Positions 1 to 13,039 are shown, numbered from the stretch's first letter. The stretch: 64,000 nt of DNA from Brachionus koreanus (GCA_016987375.1 PJRA01000508.1:948592-1012591); one strand, 5' to 3'. Program-made: numbers and translations. The notes: generated from the letters alone by a model not told the origin.

Positions 1-609
1 GTGTTAATTTGGAAATGTTCTAATTGTTCTTAAATACTTGTTAATCTCTTTTTTACTTATTTTTTTTTAAATGCGTGAAAATAAAATAAAAATTTAATAA
101 AACGTACACGTATCTTACGTGTTTTAATTTTCTATTTATTTTCAGGTATCTTACGTGAAAATAAACGTATTCAATTTTATAGTATTTGACATGCAAGTGG
201 AAGAATATAGAGAAGGTTTCGAATCAAGATATATTGAATATCCTACTCCATTGTGTAATTGCTACCTAACACTTTCTTCTTTTTTTTCCTGAACTACCAA
301 ATATTTAAACATGTTTAACCTCTGGATATTTCAACAGATCGTTTTTAAAATATTTTTTATTTAATTTTTGAATTTTTATTTAATTTTATTTATTTTTTTT
401 TTTATTTTTCTCTTTTTTTTTCTTCCTATCTAACTTTATTTTTATTTTTTATATATATTTATATTCTGAAGGAGCTTTAGCTCGATACAGATAAAAAAAT
501 AAATAAAATAAAAATGCAAAAAATTTAAAGTCAACTCAAAAGACTTGGCTTGACTTTATTACTTTTGAACAACTCTGGTTCATCCATACTGTAAAATACG
601 ATACTAATT
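1..609. other. Intergenic, AT-rich, holds a LINE-tail-like repeat
   Basis: There is no coding sequence here. From about 243 to 512 the sequence resembles 15181-15335 (listed separately as a repeat). The remainder is T-rich low-complexity DNA, including the downstream flank of the pecanex gene, whose stop codon is at 610-612 on the minus strand. Confidence 0.6.
243..512 (+). repeat. Dispersed repeat, possible LINE 3' tail, copy A
   Basis: The segment starting CTCCATTGTGTAATTGCTAC, a following TTTCTTCTTTT..CCTGAA block, an AAACATG block, and a terminal AAGGAGCT..GATACAGATAAAA block all recur in the same order at 15181-15335. The spacing between blocks differs because of T-rich expansion in this copy. 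The ends run into A-rich tracts (ATAAAAAAATAAATAAAAT), as expected for the 3' end of a non-LTR retrotransposon. No coding part is visible next to this copy. Assignment to a LINE tail is inference. Confidence 0.5.
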
Positions 610-3600
610 TTAAAATTTTGGAAGATGCTTACGATTTAAATTTAGGTGGCAAACATCAGCTTTAGTCGAATAGGTCACATTAAAATTTTGACTTTGATAG
701 ACACTGTTGGCATTTTGATCAGAAGTGCCCGAACAATCATTGGTACAATTTTCTCTCAGTCTTCTAAAACATGATCTAAAAAAATTTCCAATTTTTTCAA
801 AATTGAATTCGGCACCGATAGCTTTTGAAATTTGTGGATGAGAATTGGAATAGGATGTGATCAATGGAGACACATAAATCGGATATCCGATAGGCTGATC
901 ACATGATGAATTTATAATATTCCTGAGAACTTGTTTGGCATTTTGAATTGAGCCTCTTTCTTGATTTTTATTGCGCAAAAAAATTAACTCGTGCTGTTGA
1001 CCAGCCCAGAAGCTTCTCACACACTCTCTATTAATTTTGATAATTCGAAAGGACAAAAAATTCTTATTGAGCATAACTATTTTATACTGATCTGAATATT
1101 CGGTGAATTGATGTCGTAATGAGAGCAGATTGGGCACACTGTTAAGAACAGCTCGTCGCCACAGCGGATCACGTTCATAGCAAATCACCGATTCTTGATC
1201 GAATTTTTTCAAATTTTCGTACAGACTCTGCTCATCGTTTAAATCGCTTTGAAAGTGATCCTGGTGCAGCCTGAGGCCCATGCGAACCGATGGCAAAATA
1301 ATCTTTTTCAATATGTCCATGTCATTGAAGACCCATTCGTCTTTAGGCGACTGTATGCGTATATCCCCTTTGAACAAAGTATAGTAGCCATGCTGAAACG
1401 TGGACAAAGAGTCAGCGTCCATGTGCGACGCATTTAGACCACAAGTCACAAAGGCACCCATGCTATTCATGCTATTGTTCAAATTTGTATTGCTTGAAGT
1501 GCCTGGTGCGCTTGTTAAATTAAAAGGCTTGCAAGAGTCGGAAGCTGAGCCGCCGCAAGCAATATTCAATGCTCGCCTACAAACCAAAGACACTGCAAAA
1601 CAAAATCTATTCAACAGTGAGCATTCACTTGAATCTTGAAATAAAATCACATTTTGTCCGCTTTTTTTCAATTTTTCATTTCGACAATATTCAATCCATT
1701 TTTGATAATAGCTCAAAAATCTGCTCATAGTAACACCTCTTTGATACAAATCGTAGTCGGTGTCCAAATTTGAATCGAAACAAGGATCTTGATCACAAAA
1801 ATCAGCACTAAATTTTTTCAATTCCTTGACTATTTGAGTATTGCTTAGCCAAGTAGTCAATTGATCCGAATTTACGATATAATAAATGGCACTTTTGATA
1901 TAGAACTCAATGAGAGTTCGTCTCAGGGAAAAAAAGTTAACTGTCAACGACATGTCATTGTCGACTATTCGATACGCATCGACTATGTATTTTTTGGCGA
2001 CTATGGACCAAGCGACCCAGCGTAAATGAAACGCGGCGTTGAACGAGAGCATGTTGGGCAAATGGCCTAGATTAAAGCAACAAAAGCCCTTGTTCACGGT
2101 GTTGTCTTCAGTTATAGCTTCTAGTTCGCGTTGCTGACAATAGGTGCCCTTGAACTCGAGGCCACGCAATTGAAAAGTCACCAGGCCATTTCCGGTCTCG
2201 ATTATATGCACCAAGCAATTCAAATAGTCCGACGAAAGCACAAAAAAGTCTCCATAATTAACCTGGCCCCATCGGCCTAGCATTAAATCACCGCACAAAG
2301 ACTTTTGCAGTACGCTGGACAAATGTTCGTAGAAAATTGAATTCAAATTTTCGTTGTCCGGCGTTGCTTGATCAAACTGACTTTGTAGTCTTGTGTTCGC
2401 ATTGTCATATCGTTTCGTGTTGTAGTTCTTCTCCCAAAATTTGACAGGTCTCATGTAAGAGATGAGAAAAATGGCCGAGCCCATGACTGGCATTAGTGGT
2501 GTGCTTAAAACAGAAGAAATGACCGCTTGCAAAAAAAGAAGCGATGTGTGCGGCGCAGCCAATGGTTGAGCGAACGCATGAAATGCCGAGCCCCACGGCA
2601 ACTGCCACGGCGCCGTATAAACATAGACAAACTTTAATTTTTCAAATAAATCATCCAATTTGGCTATTAGAAAGCTAATTAAGAACATGTCGACTAGCAT
2701 ACTTTCTTTATGCTCAAAATAGAACGAGTCAAATTTAGAGAACAAAATTGTGATTAGAAAAATTTTGTACTGACGTTGTGTTTCTGTGTAGTTGCATCGT
2801 AGTAGCTTCATGCTCAGCATTGTAATAAACACACTTGCTGACAGACCGGTGCGGTCCACGCAGCCAAATTTTCTCAATAGGGAATCACTACTGTTTGTCA
2901 GTACAGAAATAATCAATAGGACATTTAAAACATTTTTTTCCAAAAATGTTAGCATAACGTGTATGTACTCGTAGCACTCTAGTTTAGCCAAAAAATTCGG
3001 CTCAAATAACGACCAATGCTTGGGCTTGAAGAACGGTCTGCTGAACAAAAACCACGGATTTTCCAGCCTCAAATGCGGCACTATATAATGGTTCAATACG
3101 CCAACAAATATGCTCACACAAAATAGTATGTCAGTGAGGTATGGTTTTAGCACTGTGAACAAAGTACTAACATGCACCGCAAAAACAAATAGAAATATAA
3201 ACAGGCCATTAATTAGATCAGATTGAATGCGACTTTTGATTGAGTGCAAATTGTAGTCTTCGAATGGATCTGTCTCAATGGACTGTTCGGTCGTCACAGC
3301 CGCATATTCTGACCGAAGAGGTTTCATGGCTATCGAGTCTTGCTCATTGTCCGACTCGTTAGACCTAATCTTTACACATTTGATTAGACTGTCTTTTATA
3401 AATTTAAAATAGAACATTAGATCGCTGCTTTGGCGACTAAGACAATAGGAAAATACAGCTAGAATGGCTGTGTAAAATGAGAATAAAACTGATTGAGAAA
3501 ATTGATTATTTTTGCTAGCTAATGTTGAAATGTCTCCATTTGAGCTATCAATTACGGCTGGTATTGTGAACATTGAAGAGAATAGTATCAAACTTAAAAT

Positions 3601-6600
3601 GATTAATGATAGTAGGCTGCGCATTAGAGACAATATTGACGATTGCAATGATAGCATGCTTGTACCACCAAACAAATTCATGTCTATTTGTTCTATTACG
3701 GCCAAGCAAAATGTGCTTATTTGTGGAAAAAGGCCTAGTGTGAATAAAATCGGAAAAAAGAGTAGAAAAATTTGGCTAAACTTGAGTAAATTGTTAATTA
3801 AATTTGAACTAATGGCAAAATTGTAGAATTTTAAATGCTCTACTATTTTTAAGATGTTGTTTGAGTAGAATTTTAAAATTAGTATAAAGACACATATGAG
3901 ACAAAAATAGACTGGACGACTTAAAGCTGTGAGTTTATTGAAGCCATGTATTGGTGACGAACTGTCCGGTTGAACACTTTTAAGCAATGAATAGTAGCAC
4001 GAAGCGACTATGAAACAAAATATGACCAAATAGATATCTTGATATATGTTTTCATTGAGAACAAGTCCGGTGAATATGGACACCAAAATTGAGAGAAAAA
4101 TTGAGGCTATTACTTCAATTAGAGATGTGTTTTTGTCTAGCATGGCCAATAGAGAAAAATGATCGAATGGTATGCGAATCGATAGTGATCGACTAATCGC
4201 TAGTTTGTAAATTTTTTTATTTATTTCTTTTTCAGTGTCTGACGAACTTGAGTCAATTTTTGATTCATTTGGCTGAATAACGTGATATGTGTCCATGTCT
4301 AAATTTTGAAGTGTTATACGAGCTGATCGTCTTGGCCGTATGGCTCGTTGTATGCGACGTCTTGTTTCGTCTGCACTTCTAAATCGCGAGAAATTGTTAA
4401 ATCGGTTGCGATGTGTTTCGTTCTCAGTGTTTACTCTGTAATGAGGATTTGGTAAATTTTTAAAATTTTCACTATCATTTTCGTACACTGCTTCGTCTTC
4501 TTTAACTTGAATTATGTCCATAAAATTTTCATACGTCAAATTGTCCAGTTTTTTCTCACCGTCACTGTCATAGCCAGGAGTCAGCTTGGAGTCTCGGTGA
4601 CGTCGATTTTTCGACGATTGAAAGCGAATTTTTTTGTGCAAAAACTCTTCGGTCTCGTCATCAATGTCCGATTCTTCGTCACCAGCATTTCCGTCGTCGA
4701 AACGAGCGCGTACACGCTCCCTCAGCTTGGACTCTTTGGTGCTCGAGTGTCCACGTGACGATCGAGCCCGACTGGTCGATCGCTTGCGACCGCCGGCCCG
4801 ATTTCGATTAACTGGCCTTAGTTGCATCTCCTGAGAACTCTCTCTATCCTGGTCAATGCTCTGATACTCGTTTTCGGGCTTGAGATGCTTGAATTTTTTC
4901 TTTACCGATTCCAGCGATTCGTTCTTGACCAAGTCTATGAACCTTCTTCTAAATTGCGATTCGAGCTGAAACGACAAACTGGTCAGATTTATAAGCGATT
5001 TGGATATGCCTTTCTGGAACTGCAGCATTTCTTGGTTAGCTTTTGAGCAATTGTAAAACGACTGGGTTTCGAGGAACGAAATTTTTTTGTTTAGTTTTTC
5101 TTTTTCGTTGGTCATGTACTCGTGCAGAAAATAAAGCTCTATTGTTTTGGACTGTTTTAATGCCAAATGTCTTGGTTCCGATTTGTGCACAAATGTCTTG
5201 CTCGACTCACCATCTATTGACTCATATATTGAGTTCGGGTTTATTTCGTCTTGATTGACCAAATCGGAATATGTATTAGGATTTGTGGATTTTTTTACAA
5301 TTTTTTCCAACTCATTAAACGATATTTCACTGCGAGTACGCCGTATTTGTCTAAAATTAACTGTGTTATACAACGATTTTGAAGATTGCTTCCGGTATGA
5401 TTTAGCTTTTAGATTTGATTCAAGCTCATTAAAGCTGCTTGTATTCAACCACGATGATGATAAAGCACCTTGATCTTAATTAATTTATTATTTTTTAAAT
5501 TTAAATTTTTAGTTAACAGGTAATCTTAAGAAACCAGTCCAATTTTTCGCTTTAAAATCCTGGCTGAAATTGGACCCGTTAAATAAAAAAAAATTTTTTT
5601 TTTAAATTGAATTGAAATCTTTCAAAAAATTGTTTGAACTAACTAGATATTTTAATTTTTTTAAATAATGCACAAAAAATCTAAAAATATACTTTTAGCC
5701 AGCTATAAGTTTAAAAAAAAAAATTAATAAAATAAAAAAATTATACTCTCTGAATGTAGTTTAGCTAATATTGAGAGTTAATATTTTGCTGTGAAGCATA
5801 AATGTGTCACATAAATACCTTTTAGGCATTTAAAACAAACAAATACTAAAGGATATTGCTTTTGTAAGAATGAGGATGATAGAAACACTAAAAGACTTAT
5901 TCTTTATTTAACCAAGCTGATCTGCATGGAAATAATTGATAAAATGCAAAGCCAATTTAGGTCTAAAAAATAGATTCTTCAAAATCAATTATGTCTTCTT
6001 GTATTCTTGAATTTTTTTTTTCTAAATTCTTTAAAAAATATTTAAGTCTACATAAAGTACAACCAGTTAATTATGTAAAAAAAAACAGCATTGAATGCTA
6101 ATCAAAATGAAATGTCTAATTGTTGGCTTATTTAATTCTAATAAATTTAATAAATAATGATTTGAGGCTCCAAAAAAGAAATGTATATCAGGTAGAGCAG
6201 CCATTCTAGATTAGAATGTTTTGTCTACGGCTGTTGAAGCTTAGTACTCGCCAATTATCAAATGACCTAAACACATCTCATTTGACTTGTCACTTTAATT
6301 TGATTAACATAGGGAACAGACATTACTGAGTTGTTCTTGATGATTTGACAGATTTCGATTTTCAATTACTTATTGAAATTTATAAGAAACTATTTAAAAA
6401 TCTTTCAAATGAATAGTTTCATTATTTGTGATGTAATGAAGTGGAACTATTTTCAAAATTATGATAACAGAAATCAATGGTTGGACCCATCTCAGCCAGA
6501 CGTGAAAAGAAACTTTGACAACAATATGAAATTTTTACATATTTTCAGTGTTAGGTAATAGTCCCAGTGGGTCCAGAACTGGTCACAAGAAGGGGAATGG

Positions 6601-9223
6601 AATTGAGACTGGGACGATAATCAGTCCAATAAGTGGCCCCGGTCTTCTAGCGTTCCGGGACCAGGACCGGGGCTACTGATGGAACAATGGAGACTGGTAA
6701 AGTCTATTTTAAATTTCTTTGAGTAAAATTTCTCCAGAAAGAGCAGAAAAAACCATTCCTCTTTTTCAAAACGAGCCTAAATTAAAATAAATCTTAAATT
6801 TTGACAAATTTTAATAAATAAAAATTTTTAAGAAAATAAATAAAAGTTTTAAATCTTCAAAATTAATTTTTCTTTTTTTCAACGATTTTTCCGTAAATTA
6901 AACAAATAAGTCTCTCTAAGAGATCTGAAACTGATATATGATTAATTAGTAGAATTTTATGAAAAAATCTGGTAGCAAAATAAAAAATTTTTTTAATCTT
7001 TTATCTGAATGACGAATATAAAAGGAAATTTTAAATTGAATTAAATCATTTAAAAATAACTTAATTATCCTCTGTTCTTTAGCTCAAAAGTCTAGCGTCC
7101 GGACAGAGGCCATTTGGACTGACCAACATTACATATTTCTCACGTATTTTATAGTTTAATAAAAATAATAAATTAACTTATTTTTTTTTTAATTTAAAGC
7201 TTTGTTGAAAAATTCTATTAGCACTAAAAACACCAAACGAGTCATTTAACTCGTTTGAAAAATTTTTTAAATCCTCGTATCTTTTGAATAGATTTTTCAA
7301 ATGAATTTCTGATAAATTTTAAAAATTTTTTTAAAAAATGATATAACTTAATAAAATTATTTTAGTTTTTTTATAATATATTTTTGAACTTAAAAAACGT
7401 GAAAAAATGCTTGGTGCATCTAGTGTTAAGTAATTATGTGATTCAAATATTCAATGTATATAAATATCAAATTGTTTTATTTCCAAAATAAAATTATTGA
7501 AAAAATTCAACAAGCTTGAAAAGTCTTTTTAATTGCTAAAAAAAGAAGCTTATTAATAAAATAATGCATTAAACCCATCATTTATAAAAATTACATTTAT
7601 TAGAAGAACAAAAAAATCAATTTTTTGACAGTGAAATAAAATTTTATTCCAGCATTGACTGTTCTATGACAACAAGGAAATAAAAATAAGATATTGTCAT
7701 CAAATATAAATAAACTCAAAATATTTTAAAACTAATAAAAATATTCAAAATTTAACTCTAATTTATTGACATGTTGGTAACAATGAATATTCAAGATTGT
7801 ATTTTTTGACAATAAATTAACTAGTTTATTTTTTTAATAGTTTCATTAGAAAAATTGAAAAGTGATATTATTCTATTTTTTTCCTAGTTAACTAGAAATG
7901 ATAAGCTCATATTGCTCTATCATGTTTTGAAAATTTCAACAATTTTAATAGATGCATAATTCTTTTATCATCTTTTATGCTTTTATTTTCGATTATCTTT
8001 TTATCTTTTTTTTTTTTAAATGACTTACCAATTTGATTGCCAATTTTTCTCGGCAAATTGATAGTATTTATTGGAAGATTGGTTTCTATTGCTGACAAAA
8101 TCGATCGTTTTTTATTTTCATGAGTCAAATCAAATTGATCAATTGCTACTTTAACCTTGTTCGTTTTATTCTCGTAAGGTAAATTTTTTTTACCCTTGGC
8201 ATTATTTTGGTTATGGAGCGATTCTTCGGAAATTTTAAAAAGAGACCGATTTGAATTTTCTTCTAAATCATCTAAAATAAAAATAAAATTATTTTAAATA
8301 AAATTTGTTATCAATTTTACTTTGATTTGAGGGAAAATTGTCTATAATCTTAATCAAACCATGATCATCTAGATTAATTTCATTTGATCCATCTTCTCTT
8401 CTAACATTATTAACTTTTTCATAATTAAGGTCATTTTGCGGATCGTCATTTGAGCCCCGAGATGAATTAGATAACGAGCATGACTTAGAGGAAAGATTGT
8501 TATTTAAAACTCGGTTTGACTCGGAAATATGTTTTTTAGAACTTTTGATCGATTTTCTACTTCCAATTGAGGCATCCAGATTTATTGAATTCTCATTATT
8601 TAGTACATTTACATTTGACTCAGCGTCTTGTTGATTTATGTTGTTTGAATTGGCTATTGAGTTTACCAAAGAGTCTGTTTGGCTGGCATTTAAGCTTGCT
8701 TCGAATGTTTGGATTATTGTGTTGATGTGCTCAGCTTGGCTCCGATTAGAATTACTAAGTGTATGGCTCCAATCTGGTACACCCATGGACGAATTTAGAG
8801 GACGAGTCAAAATAGACCTGAGTTGATTGCTAGCTTCTTTTCGCTTTTTGGAAACTTTGAGCTTCAATTTGGGCACTTTAACTTTTTTTTCCTCCACAAG
8901 AATCTTGTTCTTGTCGAACATTCGGTTAAGCTGATAATTAATCAATTTTATACAAGTAAATGCGATAAATATAACAAGAGTATAAATTAACCATGTAAAA
9001 AAATTCGACGGAAATAGCTGAAATGTAAAATTGATAAAAAAAAAAAATAATTTCTTTTAAATTTACTCACTAAATAAAAAAAAAATGGTAAAAAAAATAG
9101 AATGATCCATGTGTACATATGAACTGTGTTTATAAAAATAGATAAATGTGGATCGTAGAACCATCCACCGGTGAGAGATGACCAAATGCTTTGCAGCACC
9201 ACCTCGACCAAATGGTTCAGCAT
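610..9223 (-). CDS. PCNX: Pecanex-like multipass membrane protein
   Basis: This gene encodes a pecanex family membrane protein, known from Drosophila as a Notch-pathway factor of the ER. I join four exons: 9071-9223, 8321-9017, 8029-8271 and 610-5468, giving about 1983 aa. Exon 1 carries the family N-terminus (residues 15-25 SSLTGGWFYDP, then a membrane segment). Exon 2 opens with a second membrane segment followed by INYQLNRMFD. Exons 2-3 are Ser/Asn/Lys-rich linker. The large exon has many transmembrane segments and the Pecanex_C domain, including RWGQVNYGDFFVLSSDYLN, FEFKGTYCQQRELE-like and SYSNSHPQ motifs. Splice phases agree throughout. The acceptor of exon 4 is uncertain: AG at 5470-5469 or a phase-compatible AG 6 bases upstream, and a further small exon in the 2.6-kb intron cannot be excluded. 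The start is the first ATG; vertebrate homologues have the same beginning. Confidence 0.93.
6545..6700. repeat. GC-rich patch of unknown origin in pecanex intron
   Basis: About 150 bases are roughly half G+C, inside an intron that is around 80% A+T. It contains an imperfect palindrome, GCCCCGGTC..GGACCGGGGC, around 6635-6676, and repeated GAGACTGG words. It has no sustained reading frame and no match elsewhere in the window. It may be a transposon end or imported DNA. Confidence 0.4.
7222..7425. mobile_element. piggyBac-type MITE, family A, copy 1
   Basis: The ends are CACTAAAAACACCAAACGAG and CTTGGTGCATCTAGTG (inverted). The flanks are TTAG on the left and TTAA on the right, the left being one change from the TTAA duplication typical of piggyBac elements. 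Just inside the left end is a small hairpin, ACGAGT-CATTTA-ACTCGT. The second family member is at 31154-31369. No transposase is encoded. Confidence 0.75.
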
Positions 9224-9593
9224 TTTTTTATTTTTTTTCAACTGTTTATTTTTCTATTTTGATTTGTCTATTAGCCTATTTTTAAGGCATTTTGAATTTT
9301 GAAATCTTTGGAAAAAAATATTGATTGAATCAACCAAAATTTTAAAATCAAATACAAATTTCTTACTTCTATGTATACATCAGTTAAAGCAAATGATAAC
9401 AAAATTAATAATCTATAAATATACAAAAAAATGAATTAAAAAAAATCATAGGCCTTTTTTTTCAATTTAATTTAAATACGAAAATTTCGTGCGGTTGTTA
9501 AGCCACATTGATTTAAAAAAAAACATATTCAAAAATATGTGTATCATTTATTTAACAATTTTAGATAACAACTTAAGAGTGCGATTGAATAAA
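9224..9593. other. Pecanex 5' flank / C1D 3' flank
   Basis: This is AT-rich spacer between two genes on the same strand. The bases just upstream of the pecanex ATG would contribute a lysine/asparagine-rich extension if a TTG at 9241 were used, but the first ATG at 9223 fits the family. Nothing else is recognisable. Confidence 0.6.
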
Positions 9594-10231
9594 TCAATCT
9601 TGATTATTTTCTAGCTTGGATTTTTTACTATGGGTTTCATCATTATCATTCTCCTCTAAAACTGAAGATTCCAGTGTAGCATTTACCAGCTCAGAAACTT
9701 TCTCCTTAGCTTTGTTATTTGCATTCATCCACAACGAGCGTTTTATGATACGGGCTGTGCTCTCCTTATCAACTCTTGTGCTTTTGTTATTATATTCTTC
9801 GGACGCACTTATCTCATTTATTCTAGTCAAATAATTTTTAACTCTTGACTTATTTAATTAATTAATATTTAAAAAAATATTTAGAAAATATTATTTATTT
9901 TTTACCAATTCTGACATTATTGGATGCTCTTTGAGATTAACTGCATTGTTTTTAAGATAAACTTTGGCAAAAATTAATTTTACCTGATTATTTTTTGATT
10001 TTAGAATAAAATCCTACCAAAAAATAAAGAATTAATAGCATATATTGTAATCCAGTCGAATTTTGCTTGTTCCAATGGCGAAAGCTTGGCTATTTGTTCA
10101 TGCAAAGTATTAGACTCGACAAGTTTAGCTAACTCTTCGACGTTGTCTAGGCGACCTTTTAGGTCAACTAGCTTCTCTTTTAATAGCTCTGGTACGTCTT
10201 GTAAAATTTCTTGTTCTTCACTATGTTCCAT
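9594..10231 (-). CDS. C1D: C1D nuclear nucleic-acid-binding protein (Sas10/Utp3/C1D family)
   Basis: This is a homologue of C1D/Rrp47, the cofactor of the nuclear exosome subunit Rrp6, involved in rRNA and snoRNA 3' processing. Three exons, 10018-10231, 9906-9961 and 9594-9848, join in phase to 174 aa (human C1D has 141). The family core is clear: LSPLEQAKFDWITIYAINSLFF, then VYLKNNAVNLKEHP across the first junction, then SRVKNYLTRINEI across the second, then a basic stretch with the late core motif RIIKRSLW. The C-terminus is a longer charged tail ending SKLENNQD. The acceptor of exon 2 was chosen because it restores the family motif FVYL..KEHP; another AG upstream would shift the frame. The introns are 56 and 57 bp. 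Confidence 0.92.
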
Positions 10232-11289
10232 TCTAACCCCGTTTTCTAAAGGTTCTAAATTAAATTAATTAGATGAATGTAAAGGTCTTTTGTTTATTAA
10301 TTCAATTTTTCAACTAAATTATCAAAGAAATAATCATTTTAAAATGAGATTTTAGTTAAAGCTATTTTTTTTAGACTAAATTATTAATGCGGCTTTCGTA
10401 TAATTTTATTATAATTTGAAATATATTTATTTGAATCATGCAAATTTTTTGCAATAGATTTTTTTCCTATTGTGTTATTCGCTTAGTTAATGGACGTTGA
10501 GTGCATGAATGCAAAATATGTGCAGTCTTATAGGCTGATTATACTTTTGATCAAAACAAATGGACAAGATAATTTATATGTACGAATAAGCAAAAAATTT
10601 TGGCCATAATCAACTTGCAAACCAAAGTTAAACTTTTTTTCTCTTTTTTGATTTTGTTTTGAAAGTTTATCTGTTTGAATTTTTCGATATGTTCATAGTT
10701 ACATTGTCATAGTTAAAAGAGAAAATTTCATAATTTTTATGAAATCATTAAGCAAAATCATCAACTAGGCTCTAATGATTAATGAAACCAACATATTTTC
10801 CTCAAAATAGAACAAAACTTTAATTACATTAAATTCTAGAAAATAATAATATTTTTTTCTTTTAATTTTTAAAAAAAATAAATTTATAGATTTTTGATAA
10901 TCAAACGAAATTCCAAAATACAATATCAAAATTAAACAAGAACCACCTGTTAAGCAAATATGAAAATTTTTTATTTCTAAATTATCTCAATGAGACCTGG
11001 AATGAAGATTAATAAAAATAAATAATGATAAAATTTGGCAAATATATTTTTCTAAAGAAAAATGACTTGTTAAATTTACCTTAGAAAAAAAAGTGTAAAA
11101 TATAAACTCACTAATATTCTACTATGTTTTCTTTTAAATTTTTGCATTTGATTTTAAAATAATTTTCATAAAAATAATTTTCTTTATATTTTTAATTAGT
11201 TTCCTACCTTTGCATTTCATTACCAAACAATAAAAAAAATTTTTTTTCTTTTTCACAGAATTTGGTCATAGGAGAAATAGTTGTTGATT
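10232..11289. other. Divergent intergenic region between C1D and G-alpha
   Basis: This about 1.06-kb spacer separates head-to-head genes and probably holds both promoters. A strong acceptor (polypyrimidine tract then CACAG at about 11255-11259) lies shortly before the G-alpha ATG, followed by an in-frame TAG. The G-alpha leader is therefore probably spliced from an upstream non-coding exon that I could not place. Confidence 0.55.
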
Positions 11290-12684
11290 ATGACTCCAAT
11301 GTCCACCCAGGATAATGAACTCGAAGCCGAAAATCAGAGTATTTGCCAAAGAGCGTTCAAAAATTGTCTTAACTACAGGGAAAAAAACTATTTTCCCGAC
11401 CCATCAGATCCAGGTTTTGAACAAATGATAAAAATTTTGGTAGTAGGCCCAGGCGACAGCGGAAAAAGCACAATCCTTAAACAAATGAGGATCATTCATG
11501 ATAAAAATTATTCTAATGAAGAGTGTCGAAGATACAAACCAGTAATTATTCAAAATATTTTTGATTCAATAACAAGACTAGTAGAAGCTATGGACTTATT
11601 TAACATAAGTTTTGACAACAAAGAAAATGCAACTAATTATCAAACTGTCCAAGAAGGCTATAAGATACTAAAAAGCGGTGATTTAAATGATTGGAATAAA
11701 AATTCTAAAAATTATCGCAATGCTATAAAATCAATTTGGGAAGATAAGTCGATTCAGCATTGCTTTGATAATAGAAATTTATTTTATCTAATGGACTCAA
11801 CAGAATAGTAAGTTTTTAATTAAATTCAATTTTGGGTTAAGTTTAATTGTTTAAAAAAAATTATGCCTAAAATACCTTTAAATTGATTTGAATTTAATTT
11901 TAATAAATAAGAATTTTTTTAAAAGCTTTATGACAAATTTGGATCGCATAAGTTCAGCACAATATATGCCAATTCTAGATGACATCCTTCGAGTTCGTCA
12001 ACCAACTACAGGTTTGAATACTAGACAAAAACTTCTCTACATTAACTAAATCTATTTATTTTTAAAGCTATTCAGGAGTACACTTTTAAAATATCAGGTT
12101 CTTATTTTTTGTTTGTTGACGTTGGTGGTCAAAGATCAGAGCGTAGAAAATGGATAAATTGTTTTGAAAATGTGACTTGCTTGTTGTTCGTAGCCAGTCT
12201 AAGTGATTATGACTTGAAAATGACCAAAGATGAACTAAGATCTAGTGATTCAAATGAGCATGAAGAAGTAAATCGAATGCGAGATGGTGTCGATTTATTT
12301 AAAACTTTGATAAACTGGAAAAAAAAAATTTACTTACCAGCTGGAAAAAATTCGCACAAACCTAAAGCTGTCGAAGTATTACTTTTTGATAAATGTTCAA
12401 TTGTCTTGTTTTTGAATAAAGAGGATTTGTTTGAGGAAAAATTCCGTCGTAGTTCATTGAAACAATGCTTCCGAGATTACCAAGAGACAAATTCCGTTGA
12501 ACAGGCCAAACAATTTGTTGCATACAAATTTGTTGAAGTTGACGATTCACTTCGAAATAATTCGCATGGTCGCGATATTTATTGGCACTACACATTTGCA
12601 TTGGACAAAAAGTGTATCGAAACTGTTGTTGCTTCTGTCAAAGATCGAATTCTTAAGTTTATGATCGAATCGATGAGATTGTGA
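11290..12684 (+). CDS. Divergent heterotrimeric G-protein alpha subunit
   Basis: This encodes a GTP-binding signalling subunit acting under seven-helix receptors. Exons 11290-11807, 11926-12011 and 12068-12684 give 406 aa (typical 350-380). Visible motifs: P-loop GPGDSGKST at 53-61; helical domain with YFMTNLDRI; switch I RVRQPTT with the catalytic Arg at 197 and Mg-binding Thr at 200; DVGGQRSERRKW with the catalytic Gln at 223; and guanine-specificity motif NKED in LFLNKEDLFEEK. Oddities: no Gly at position 2, so no myristoylation signal; the switch I Gly after TT is Ala202, built across an intron; extra residues before the NKED strand; the TCAT motif is replaced by YTFALD; the C-terminus ends ESMRL, unlike Gs, Gi or Gq. 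The tail VKDRIL recalls the G12/13 class, but I would not assign a class. The start is set by an in-frame stop just upstream. Confidence 0.93.
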
Positions 12685-12836
12685 CTTCTCTTGTTTTTAA
12701 TGTTTTAATTAAAATTTCTTTATTGTATTTATTTTTATCTATAGATAATTTTAAAAAAAATACTCTTTTAAGTTTTATTATATTAAGCTAAAAATAAATG
12801 AAAATCTTAACAAAATATTAAATCTTTAAATTTTAA

Positions 12837-13039
12837 CATTCAAAGGACCGGTGTCATTTTGACACCTTTTTTTATGTTCTATATCTTTGCAAACGTTCAT
12901 CAGATTTCCGAAAATAAAATTTTGTTATAAATATTTATTTACAATAATAGATACAGATAGTTTTAGGTGAAGATGATTAATTTTTCAAAGGATGTAAGAG
13001 AATAAAGAAAGTTTCAAATTGTCACCGATCCTTTGAGTG
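12837..13039. mobile_element. piggyBac-type MITE, family B, copy 1
   Basis: It is flanked by TTAA on both sides (12833-12836 and 13040-13043). Ends are CATTCAAAGGACCGGTG and, inverted, CACCGATCCTTTGAGTG. A subterminal hairpin GGTGTC-ATTTT-GACACC lies just inside the left end. It is about 203 bp and has no coding capacity. Related to 20778-20961. Confidence 0.82.

Larger units (their letters stand above)
5469..8028. other. Pecanex intron 3 (2.6 kb) with repeats
   Basis: This intron is some 50 times longer than its neighbours in the gene (53 and 49 bp). It contains a TTAA-associated MITE (7222-7425) and a GC-rich patch at about 6545-6700 that stands out from the surrounding AT-rich sequence. 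I see no convincing exon in it. Confidence 0.65.

Noticed and set aside
2405..5473. Several plus- and minus-strand ORFs of 60-104 codons overlapping the large pecanex exon
   Set aside because: They are out-of-frame shadows of a long, well conserved coding exon and show no family motifs.
7907..9241. Three short minus-strand ORFs first read as an independent small membrane protein
   Set aside because: They carry the pecanex N-terminus (LTGGWFYDP and INYQLNRMFD) and splice in phase toward the large pecanex exon.
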